This document shows, piece by piece, positions 17,328 through 24,216 of a stretch of 25,722 bases of DNA. The translations under genes were made by a program, and so were the position numbers. Each line of letters begins with the position of its first letter. Within the stretch, counting starts at the first letter, position 1. The stretch spans positions 1 to 25,722 of the forward strand of contig DDWJ01000007.1 of assembly GCA_002345505.1 (NCBI GenBank), given 5' to 3'. Source of the stretch: Caryophanales bacterium UBA2289. GTDB lineage: Bacteria; Bacillota_I; Bacilli_A; Izemoplasmatales; Hujiaoplasmataceae. The notes under the pieces are model-generated. The model searched no databases, had not been told where the DNA came from, and saw nothing but the letters and a program-made list of their open reading frames with translations.

Positions 17328-18172
17328 AAATAGTTGTGACTGGTGTCAAGGGACAGCTTGGATACGATGTTGTTAGAGAACTAAATTCTAGAGGTTATCA
17401 AGATATTCTTGGCATAGATATAGAAGATTTAGATATAACAAACGAAAAAAACGTTGTACAATTCTTTAAGGAAAATAACCCAGATGTTATTATTCATTGT
17501 GCAGCTTATACAGCCGTGGATAAAGCAGAAGACAATAAAGATATTTGCATAAATGTCAATGTAATTGGCACAAAAAATTTAGTTGAACAAGCAATGAAGT
17601 ATGATTCCAAATTTGTTTATATTTCTACAGACTATGTATTCAATGGGGAAAAGAATTCTTCATATGAGATTGATGATATGCCTAGCCCTCAATCTGTTTA
17701 TGGTGAATCAAAATATCTAGGAGAACTCGAGACATTAAAACACGACAAACATTTTATTGTCCGGATTTCATGGGTTTTCGGTAAAAACGGATTCAACTTT
17801 GTTAAAACAATGTTAAGACTTGCTAAAGAAAAGGAGTTTTTGAATGTAGTTAATGATCAATTCGGATCACCCACATACACCTTTGACTTGTCAAGACTAC
17901 TTGTTGATTTAATTGAAACAGATAGATATGGTATCTACCATGGAACAAATGAAGGTACATGTACATGGTTCGAATTTACAAAAGAAATATTTACACTAGC
18001 AAACATCAATATTCTAATCCATCCGATCTTAACGAGTGATTATCCAACTAAAGCAAAAAGACCTAAAAACTCAATGATGAGCAAGACAAGCTTAGATGAA
18101 AATGGATTTAAGCGTCTTCCGAATTGGAAGGACGCGCTTCAAAGATATTTAAAAGAAATTGAGGTTATATAA
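17324..18172 (+). CDS. rmlD: dTDP-4-dehydrorhamnose reductase (RmlD)
   Basis: A 282-residue SDR that carries out the NAD(P)H-dependent last step to dTDP-L-rhamnose. Motifs: MKIVVTGVKGQLGYDV (nucleotide site), the catalytic STDYVFNG and YGESK (YxxxK), RISWVFGKNGFNFVKTM, and NDQFGSPTYTFDL, which is typical of RmlD substrate binding. It matches RmlD more closely than the divergent reductase at 7904, so the two are not redundant copies. ATGA overlap with rmlC. The rmlB ribosome site lies in its last codons. Confidence 0.95.
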   Translation: MKIVVTGVKGQLGYDVVRELNSRGYQDILGIDIEDLDITNEKNVVQFFKENNPDVIIHCAAYTAVDKAEDNKDICINVNVIGTKNLVEQAMKYDSKFVYISTDYVFNGEKNSSYEIDDMPSPQSVYGESKYLGELETLKHDKHFIVRISWVFGKNGFNFVKTMLRLAKEKEFLNVVNDQFGSPTYTFDLSRLLVDLIETDRYGIYHGTNEGTCTWFEFTKEIFTLANINILIHPILTSDYPTKAKRPKNSMMSKTSLDENGFKRLPNWKDALQRYLKEIEVI

Positions 18173-18173
18173 T

Positions 18174-19190
18174 ATGAAAATTCTAGTAACAGGTGGAGCA
18201 GGATTTATTGGTGGTAATTTCTGTCATTATATAGTTGCAAAGTATCCAAATTACTCTATTGTCACTCTAGACTCTTTAACTTATGCAGGTAATCTAGAGA
18301 CACTTGAGCCTATAATGGAAAAATCAAACTTCAAGTTTGTAAAAGGGGATATCACGAATAGACCTTTCATTAATAAATTATTTCAAGTTGAAAAATTTGA
18401 TATAGTTATCAATTTTGCTGCTGAATCTCATGTGGATAGATCAATAGAAAACCCGGAAATATTTTTGAAGACTAACATCCTAGGAACGCAAATACTTATG
18501 GATGCCTCTTTAAAGACAGGCGTCAAAAGATATCATCAGGTTTCTACTGATGAAGTCTACGGTGATTTACCACTAAATAGGCTTGATCTATTCTTTACAG
18601 AAGAAACACCAATCCATACATCCAGTCCTTATTCGGCTTCCAAAGCTTCAGCTGATTTACTTGTCCAAGCTTATAATAGAACATTCGGATTACCAATTAC
18701 TATTTCTAGATGCTCTAATAACTATGGTCCATATCACTTTCCAGAAAAACTCATTCCATTAATGATAAAGAATGCACTAGCAAATCTATCATTACCTGTG
18801 TATGGAAGTGGTGAAAATGTTAGAGACTGGTTACATGTGTATGATCATTGCACTGCAATCGATTTAATCATACATAATGGTCGAGTTGGTGAAGTATACA
18901 ATATAGGTGGCCATAATGAAAGGACTAATATTGATGTAGTAAGAACAATCCTTAAAGAACTGAATAAACCTGAATCACTCATAAGATATGTAACAGATAG
19001 AAAAGGTCATGACATGAGATACGCAATCGATCCAACTAAGATTGAAAATGAACTAGGATGGAAGCCCAAGTACAATTTTGATACAGGGATTAAACAAACC
19101 ATTAAATGGTATCTTGATAACCAACAGTGGGTTCAAAATATCATAAGTGGTGAGTACTTAAGATTCATGGATTTGTATTATGAGAAATGA
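18174..19190 (+). CDS. rmlB: dTDP-glucose 4,6-dehydratase (RmlB)
   Basis: A 338-residue extended SDR that converts dTDP-glucose to dTDP-4-keto-6-deoxyglucose. NAD motif GGAGFIG (7-13), AAESHVDRSI, the catalytic STDEVYGDL (Thr-Asp-Glu), PYSASKA (YxxxK), then NNYGPYHFPEKLIPL and the C-terminal GHDMRYAIDPTKIENELGW. The frame is open from a TTG at 18159, but GAGG (18161-18164) is inside that extension and ATG 18174 starts the first beta-strand, so the shorter form is chosen. The gene overlaps wzx by 11 bases. Confidence 0.96.
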   Translation: MKILVTGGAGFIGGNFCHYIVAKYPNYSIVTLDSLTYAGNLETLEPIMEKSNFKFVKGDITNRPFINKLFQVEKFDIVINFAAESHVDRSIENPEIFLKTNILGTQILMDASLKTGVKRYHQVSTDEVYGDLPLNRLDLFFTEETPIHTSSPYSASKASADLLVQAYNRTFGLPITISRCSNNYGPYHFPEKLIPLMIKNALANLSLPVYGSGENVRDWLHVYDHCTAIDLIIHNGRVGEVYNIGGHNERTNIDVVRTILKELNKPESLIRYVTDRKGHDMRYAIDPTKIENELGWKPKYNFDTGIKQTIKWYLDNQQWVQNIISGEYLRFMDLYYEK

Positions 19191-20568
19191 TGGCACGATA
19201 AAAAAAATCAGTTTTGTAGCATTTAGCAATATAATCAAACTAATTTCAAGCATTTTGGTGGCTTTCGTAATACCGAATATTTTAGGTTTAACCAATTATG
19301 GTTACTACAAGGTTTTCATATTATATCTAACATATTTAGGATTATTTCATTTTGGTTTTATAGATGGGATATATCTGAAATATGGAGGAATAGATTATGA
19401 TAAACTGGATAAAAAAAGTTTCCGTACATACTTTAAGTTTCTCATAAGACTTGAATTTATTATTTCTATTATAGGAATTGTGATTACGATTCTTTTTGTC
19501 GAAGGTGAAAAGAAGATAATTTTTCTCTTACTATTTTTAAACCTTATTGCACTTAATCTAACTACCTATTATCAATTCATTTCACAAATAACTTCTCGTT
19601 TTAGAGAATATTCAACTAGATTAATAATTCTATCGGTAACGAATATAATTATTGTTGCATTATTATATATTTTTAAAATATACGATTATAGGATTTATAT
19701 TGGTCTAATCGTAAGCGTAAACTATCTTTTGTTATTATGGTACATTTACACTTATAGAGATATTACATTCGGAAGTAGCAATAAACTAAGTGAACACAAA
19801 AATGAAATAATGTATTATTTTAAAACTGGAATACCATTGCTTCTTGCAAACCTGTCCACTATATTTGTGATAACTGTAGACAAACAAATTGTGGAAATAT
19901 TATTTCCTGTCGAGGTTTTCGGAGTATATTCATTTGCTTATAGCATGCTATCTATGATAACAGTAGTAGTTTCTGCAGTTGGCATTGTTCTTTATCCGAC
20001 ACTTAAAAAAACAAGTATTAACAACATAGCAAAGAACTACTCAAATTTGAATAGAATTATCATTTTGGTTGTAATTACCGGGCTTGCGGGTTACTTTCCA
20101 CTGCTTTGGATAATCCCAAGATTTTTACCCGATTATGTCGGTTCACTTGATGTATTTAGAGTAGCTTTACCAGGGCTAGTATTAACATCATCCATTTCAG
20201 CAATTAAGCATAATTTCTTTAAAATTACAGACAAAAATATTTCGTTTTTTATAATCGGATTGATTGCAATAATTGTTAATATAATTCTTAATCTTGGAGC
20301 TTATCACTTTTTTGGTACAACTATCTCTATCGCCATTTCCTCAGTGATTGGTATATCAATATGGTATGTAACTACTGAAATATATATGGTTAGAAAATAT
20401 CAAATCTTTTGGAAGTCTAATGCTTTACTAGCAATAACAGGAATTTCTTACTTTTATTTAGTTACATTCATTAATAACTTTATTATTTCAGGTATAGCTT
20501 ATATAATGTTTTTAATTATACTAATAATCTTTAATTTCAAGAAAATCCTCATAATTGCAAAAACATAG
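19180..20568 (+). CDS. wzx: Wzx-type polysaccharide flippase (MOP superfamily)
   Basis: A 462-residue membrane protein with about 12-14 hydrophobic segments, fitting the Wzx/RfbX group that flips undecaprenyl-linked repeat units across the membrane. The N-terminus (KKISFVAFSNIIKLISSILVAFVIPNILGLTNYGYYKVFILYLTY region, residues 8-52) has the usual first two helices and the GLxNYGYY turn. A PLLLANLSTIFVITVDKQIVEILF-like segment near residue 215-240 matches the middle MOP helices. The start overlaps rmlB, with only a weak ribosome site. It is the last operon gene. The repeat cluster begins within about 25 bases of its stop and no classic terminator follows. Confidence 0.9.
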   Translation: MRNDGTIKKISFVAFSNIIKLISSILVAFVIPNILGLTNYGYYKVFILYLTYLGLFHFGFIDGIYLKYGGIDYDKLDKKSFRTYFKFLIRLEFIISIIGIVITILFVEGEKKIIFLLLFLNLIALNLTTYYQFISQITSRFREYSTRLIILSVTNIIIVALLYIFKIYDYRIYIGLIVSVNYLLLLWYIYTYRDITFGSSNKLSEHKNEIMYYFKTGIPLLLANLSTIFVITVDKQIVEILFPVEVFGVYSFAYSMLSMITVVVSAVGIVLYPTLKKTSINNIAKNYSNLNRIIILVVITGLAGYFPLLWIIPRFLPDYVGSLDVFRVALPGLVLTSSISAIKHNFFKITDKNISFFIIGLIAIIVNIILNLGAYHFFGTTISIAISSVIGISIWYVTTEIYMVRKYQIFWKSNALLAITGISYFYLVTFINNFIISGIAYIMFLIILIIFNFKKILIIAKT

Positions 20569-20570
20569 TT

Positions 20571-20820
20571 CTTAAGGTTAATGTTCAACAATATGACTTT
20601 CATATCAACAGACAGTCATACCTTAAGGATCAAGGCAATCTGGAGTGAGGGAACATATTGACTTATCAAAAATAGTGTGATTTGCTCTTTATTAAGACAA
20701 TAAGTGACTATGAAAAGTCGATCAAAAAAGTGGTATTATTTTCATACAGATGACACAAGACCGACAGTCCTACAGTGTGACTTTCATAACAACAGACAGT
20801 CCCGATAGAGCCCTGGTGCC
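20571..20820 (+). repeat. Repeat unit A of an unfamiliar dispersed family
   Basis: This block holds two full TTTCATA…GACAGTC boxes (20595-20617 and 20779-20802, 184 bases apart) and a third upstream partner TTTTCATAC…GACAGTCC (about 20739-20770). Between them runs a conserved segment: GGGAACATATTGACTTATC, AAAAATAGT, a TGATTTGCTCTTT box and GACTATGAAAAGTCGATC. It ends CCCTGGTGCC, where the 280-bp tandem begins. CTTAAGGT (20571-20578) pairs with ACCTTAAG (20620-20627). There is no ORF. Confidence 0.85.
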
Positions 20821-21100
20821 AAAAAAAACAGGCCTGAGCAGGCTTGACTAATCGTGACAAGTATGATTTGGCTTTATTGAGATGCCAACTAAGGATGGCA
20901 AAGTAGAAATTTCAGGATCAAAAAATGAGCTGTTTTTCTTCAAAATTTTGACAGTATATTCTAAAGGGTTTACGGACCGTTGACCCTTCACTTAGAACAC
21001 GCGATAATTTCGAGGTGACTTCCAGGTCTTAACAAAGACATTTCATAGCCACGTACATTGGTTTCATAAGGACCGACAGTTCTAACCAAAGGGTCAGGGC
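20821..21100 (+). repeat. 280-bp tandem repeat, copy 1
   Basis: This is the first of two adjacent 280-bp units. It starts with eight A followed by CAGGCCTGAGCAGGCTTGAC and ends GGGTCAGGGC. It contains TTTCATAAGGACCGACAGT (21062-21080), a variant of the family box, and a diverged version of the TTGACT…TGATTTG segment of unit A. Hairpins: AGGCCT-GAGC-AGGCTT (20830-20845), TGCCA-TGGCA (20883-20900), and a long one, AAGGGT…ACG-GAC-CGT…ACCCTT (20964-20988). There is no coding potential. Confidence 0.92.
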
Positions 21101-21380
21101 AAAAAAAACAGGCCTGAGCAGGCTTGACTAATCGTGACAAGTATGATTTGGCTTTATTGAGATGCCAACTAAGGATGGCAAAGTAGAAATTTCAGGATCA
21201 AAAAATGACCTGTTTTTTCTTCAAAATTTGACAGTACATTCTAAAGGGTCTACGGACCGTTGACCCTTCACTTAGAACACGCGACATTTTCGAGGTGACT
21301 TCCAGGTCTTAACAAAGACATTTCATAGCCACGTACATTGGTTTCATAAGGACCGACAGTTCTAACTAAAGGGTCAGGGC
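21101..21380 (+). repeat. 280-bp tandem repeat, copy 2
   Basis: By eye this differs from copy 1 by six substitutions and two compensating single-T indels in T-runs, about 97% identity, with a shift of exactly 280 bases. The long hairpin is at 21244-21268. The copy 1 stem position T20970, facing G, is C at 21250, so a G-U wobble becomes G-C. The copy ends GGGTCAGGGC and continues straight into unit B (AACCTGGTGTATGGGAAC). Confidence 0.92.
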
Positions 21381-21568
21381 AACCTGGTGTATGGGAACAT
21401 ATTGACTAGTTAAAAATAGTATGATTTGCTCTTTGTTAAGACTATAAGTGACTATGAAAAGTCGATCAAAAAAAGTAGCGTTTTATTTTCATACAAATGA
21501 CACAGGATGTATCAAGACAGACAGTCCTACAGTTAGGGTCACATGCACAGTCCTACCTTAAGGGTTAG
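21381..21568 (+). repeat. Repeat unit B (partly degraded)
   Basis: The unit A segment recurs: GGGAACATATTGACTAG, AAAAATAGTATGATTTGCTC and GACTATGAAAAGTCGATC. It is followed by TTTTCATACAAATGACAC and GACAGACAGTCC (21516-21527). The second box of the pair is eroded: only ACAGTCCTACCTTAAGG remains near 21547-21563. A short gene-like scrap follows. Confidence 0.8.
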
Positions 21569-21678
21569 GGGCTATCCATATCGGTTGATGATGTTGATGA
21601 AATCATCAAAATCGAACAATTCACTAAAAGTACACTTGACGTCTTAACTAAGAGAAAAGGTCGATACGTGTTCAACGT
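21569..21678 (+). pseudogene. Gene scrap embedded in the repeat cluster
   Basis: One frame from 21569 reads as ordinary protein (…SVDDVDEIIKIEQFTKSTLD, then VLTKRKGRYVFN), with amphipathic Leu/Ile spacing and codon use like the neighbours. It is preceded by TAG in frame, has no start codon and no ribosome site, and runs into the next repeat box at 21682. It looks like an internal or terminal piece of a lost gene. I do not recognise the family. A chance open stretch of about 36 codons is possible. Confidence 0.35.
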
Positions 21679-21681
21679 TAT

Positions 21682-21910
21682 GACTTTCATAATAACAGAC
21701 AGTCCTACCATACCCATGGTGCCAACCTGGTGTGTGGAAACATATTGACTTATCAAAAATAGTTGATTTTCTCTTTGTAGAGACGTTAATCATCAAGGAA
21801 AAGGTAACTCAAAAAAATGATGTTTATTACAGAAATTTCTGAGAATCACTAAAGGCACTACGTTCAACAGTTAGGAATTCTATGATTCATTTTTTAATGA
21901 TCTAAGATCA
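21682..21910 (+). repeat. Repeat unit C
   Basis: It begins with a full box (21682-21705), then CCATGGTGCCAACCTGG, TGTGGAAACATATTGACTTA, AAAAATAGT and a diverged tail. The last part, with CACTACGTTCAACAGT and GGAATTCTATGATTCA (from about 21856), has a counterpart in the downstream cluster (from about 25570). The unit therefore extends about 230 bases and ends shortly before the AbiE promoter region. Confidence 0.82.
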
Positions 21911-21971
21911 AAACACCAAAACTAAAAACAGATATAAAAAGCTATGAAGACAATTGATTTTTATAATATTA

Positions 21972-22045
21972 ACGGTAAATTATCATAATCACCGTAAATA
22001 TTTTAAATATTGATTGTTTTTTATCATAATAAGTGGTAAGATAAT
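21972..22045 (+). promoter_or_regulatory. AbiE operon promoter with repeated operator-like boxes
   Basis: TTGTTT (22014-22019) and the extended -10 TGGTAAGAT (22034-22042) are 17 bases apart. TTATCATAAT occurs twice (21980-21989 and 22021-22030, 41 bases apart); the second copy lies in the spacer between -35 and -10. ACGGT (21972-21976) and ACCGT (21991-21995) form an inverted repeat around the first copy. AbiEi antitoxins are known to repress their own operon by binding repeats at the promoter; that these boxes are the sites is inferred. Confidence 0.55.
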
Positions 22046-22060
22046 TGCAGGTGATACCCA

Positions 22061-22657
22061 ATGAACAAATCAAAACCAATTATATTCCCATATCCTAACC
22101 AAAAATTCATAAAGACCGAAGAACTTTTTAAAAAAGGTTTTTCTTATTATATGATCAATAGAATGATTGAAGAAAACATCGCCAAGAAAATCAACAGTAA
22201 CACATATGAGAACCTTAACTATGAAGGCGATGAATCAGATTACCTATGTGTTTCAGGTTATGTTGATGAAGGCGTAGTCTGCCTGATGAGTGCTGCTGTA
22301 TATCATAACATCAGTACTTTTCGTATGAGTCAAGTCGATGTCGCCATTCAACAAAAATCGAAGGTAGCCATACTGCCAGATTGGCCATCGATAGGTATCT
22401 ATTATTTCTCAAGTCAAAGATATAACCTTGGTATACTGACAATTCCTATGGAGGGTGGATCTTTTAAAATCTATGACATGGAAAAAACAGTATGCGACCT
22501 TCTATCATATCGTAACAAATATGGTCTTGAAGACAGTCTTGCTGTGCTTAAAAACTATCTAAGAAGAGAAGATAGAAATATTGACAAACTCATTGTTTAT
22601 TCGAAAAAGCTTAGATGCTATAACATTTTAATCAAATACCTAGAGGTACTATTATGA
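22061..22657 (+). CDS. abiEi: AbiEi-family antitoxin (type IV toxin-antitoxin)
   Basis: A 198-residue antitoxin and autorepressor. The N-terminal winged-helix region (about residues 10-60, …TEELFKKGFSYYMINRMIEENIAKKINSNTY…) matches the AbiEi DNA-binding part. The C-terminal region has CLMSAAVYHNISTF, IYYFSS, GGSFKIYDMEKTVCDLLSYRNKYG and the helical tail common to AbiEi. It represses the operon and counters the toxin without forming a stable complex with it (known of the family). AGGTGA (22049-22054) is 6 bases before ATG. The stop overlaps abiEii by ATGA, giving tight coupling. It appears intact. The phage range is unknown. Confidence 0.9.
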   Translation: MNKSKPIIFPYPNQKFIKTEELFKKGFSYYMINRMIEENIAKKINSNTYENLNYEGDESDYLCVSGYVDEGVVCLMSAAVYHNISTFRMSQVDVAIQQKSKVAILPDWPSIGIYYFSSQRYNLGILTIPMEGGSFKIYDMEKTVCDLLSYRNKYGLEDSLAVLKNYLRREDRNIDKLIVYSKKLRCYNILIKYLEVLL

Positions 22658-23547
22658 ACATTCAAGAATCAATTAAATCCAGGCTTAAAAATAGAGCAAT
22701 CAAAGATCATAGAACCTTTCAGGAAGTACTTACCATTTACGGTCTGGAAAGGATGCTTTATCGATTATCTATCTCAACATACGCAAAGCATTATGTGCTC
22801 AAGGGTGGTATTTTGCTCTATGCGATGTATAAGGGAAAATACATGAGAGGTACTGCTGATGTTGATTTACTTGGACAATTCTTATCGAATGATCTCGACA
22901 CAATAAAAAACTCGTTTATTGAAATCTTCAATATTCCATTCGAAGAAGATGGTATTTCATTTGATATCTCGAGTCTTAAAGCATCAAGAATAACAGAGTT
23001 CAAAAAGTATCCTGGCATCAATATATCCATTGATGGATATTTATCGAAAACGAAGATATCAGTTCAAATTGACATTGGTTTTGGCGATGTTGTTTATCCT
23101 GAGATAGAAACATTAGATTATCCAACATTACTTGCTTTACCTGCTCCAACCATTCAAACATATTCTAAAGAGTCTATCATTGCTGAAAAATTCCATGCCA
23201 TTGTATCACTTGGATATGCTAATACCAGAATGAAAGATTTTTACGATATTTATGTCTTACTCAATACATATGATTTTGATCGAAAAACATTGAGAGAGGC
23301 AATCATCGAAACCTTTGAAAATAGAAGCACTTCATTTTATCAAATCTCTGCATTTGAAGATGGCTTTGCATCCGATCCTTACAAAAAGGGTATATGGTCA
23401 TCATTCATAAAAGCTAAAAAGATAATCCATAACGTAGAATTAGAATTGATTATTGATTCCATTAAAAGATTTTTAAAACCAGTTTTAGATGACACCATCA
23501 ATGATATACCATTTCGATGGAATCATGCGTATTTGATATGGGAGTGA
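22654..23547 (+). CDS. abiEii: AbiEii/AbiGii-family nucleotidyltransferase toxin
   Basis: A 297-residue toxin of the DNA polymerase beta-like nucleotidyltransferase fold. Motif I is visible: LKGGILLYAMY (G51, G52) followed by RGTADVDLLG with metal-binding D69 and D71. Further motifs are IIAEKFHAIVSLG and RMKDFYDIYVLL (residues about 173-200), all catalytic in AbiEii-type toxins. Relatives add nucleotides to tRNA 3' ends or bind GTP to arrest growth after phage infection. All motifs are kept, so it is probably active. It starts in the ATGA overlap with the antitoxin and ends without an evident terminator, 144 bases before the next gene. Confidence 0.92.
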   Translation: MNIQESIKSRLKNRAIKDHRTFQEVLTIYGLERMLYRLSISTYAKHYVLKGGILLYAMYKGKYMRGTADVDLLGQFLSNDLDTIKNSFIEIFNIPFEEDGISFDISSLKASRITEFKKYPGINISIDGYLSKTKISVQIDIGFGDVVYPEIETLDYPTLLALPAPTIQTYSKESIIAEKFHAIVSLGYANTRMKDFYDIYVLLNTYDFDRKTLREAIIETFENRSTSFYQISAFEDGFASDPYKKGIWSSFIKAKKIIHNVELELIIDSIKRFLKPVLDDTINDIPFRWNHAYLIWE

Positions 23548-23691
23548 ACTTGTCTAAAATGAAATAAGCAGTCAAGAATTACATCAAATATTTACAAAAA
23601 AATGACACACTAAAACTTACTCGATTGGAGGACTAACAGAAATCTCAATCATTTATGATGAATGGTTTGAGACACGTTAAAAACATCTATA

Positions 23692-24201
23692 ATGAAAAAT
23701 GATAATTTAAAAAATAAAAGTAAAGAAGAACTCATTCAAATCATAGAAAAAATGATTGAAAACAATCCAAATAACAAGATATTACTGACCCATTTGTTAT
23801 CAGGTTCAAAACCAAACTTAAGTAAAACTTTAAAACGGATAGAAAAAGAGTTGAAAAATCATACAGGAAGTTACAGATCAGCATATCAACTTTATACACT
23901 ATTTATTCAGTCGAATCCCGATGAGAAAGATATCTTAGCCTTATCCTTTGAAGTACTACCTTACTTTATGGAAGAATTAGATACATATCAGGATTACCCG
24001 GATGATCTTGCTGTGATGGCAAATCACATTTTTGGAGTATCATGCAAGTATGCTGTTTTACATAATCAAAATAAAATGATTGAAGAACTATCAAATGTAT
24101 TAAGACGATATGATTTCTCTGAATATATCAATCAAACTTTTATGGATTCATTTTACACATATATGCCAGAAGAAATCCTTGACAAGCTCTTAGATGAATA
24201 A
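23692..24201 (+). CDS. Hypothetical helical protein, partner of the downstream fusion gene
   Basis: A 169-residue protein I do not recognise. It is predicted to be largely alpha-helical, acidic near the C-terminus and without membrane segments. The N-terminal part (KNKSKEELIQIIEKMIENNP, then LSKTLKRIEKELKNH) resembles a coiled-coil or TPR-like helical hairpin. No good ribosome site precedes ATG 23692. A GGAGG at 23626-23630 lies 61 bases upstream and is not followed by a usable start in this frame, so the 5' end is uncertain. It ends 15 bases before the DUF6933-like/pRiA4b gene and is very likely cotranscribed with it. Confidence 0.65.
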   Translation: MKNDNLKNKSKEELIQIIEKMIENNPNNKILLTHLLSGSKPNLSKTLKRIEKELKNHTGSYRSAYQLYTLFIQSNPDEKDILALSFEVLPYFMEELDTYQDYPDDLAVMANHIFGVSCKYAVLHNQNKMIEELSNVLRRYDFSEYINQTFMDSFYTYMPEEILDKLLDE

Positions 24202-24216
24202 AAGTGAGGTAAGACG

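Noticed and set aside
17324..18172. rmlD as a duplicate of the reductase at 7904
   Set aside because: The glycine motif, substrate region and length of conserved blocks differ clearly. They belong to different sugar branches.
20847..20870. Promoter TTGACT…TATGAT inside repeats
   Set aside because: The hexamers are only 12 bases apart, too close for a sigma-70-type promoter, and the second hexamer is not kept in all units.
20821..21380. CRISPR array
   Set aside because: The units are 280 bp, nearly identical throughout with no unique spacers of fixed length, and no cas genes are present.
20821..21380. Integron attC-like sites
   Set aside because: TGCCAAC and GTTGACC strings resemble core sites, but the RYYYAAC/GTTRRRY pattern is not met, and no integron integrase is present.
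21565..21756. Minus-strand 63-codon ORF in the repeat cluster
   Set aside because: It overlaps a repeat box and the gene scrap, has low-complexity composition (VSTHQVGTMGMVG…SSTSSTDMDS) and no ribosome site. The opposite strand reads more like protein.
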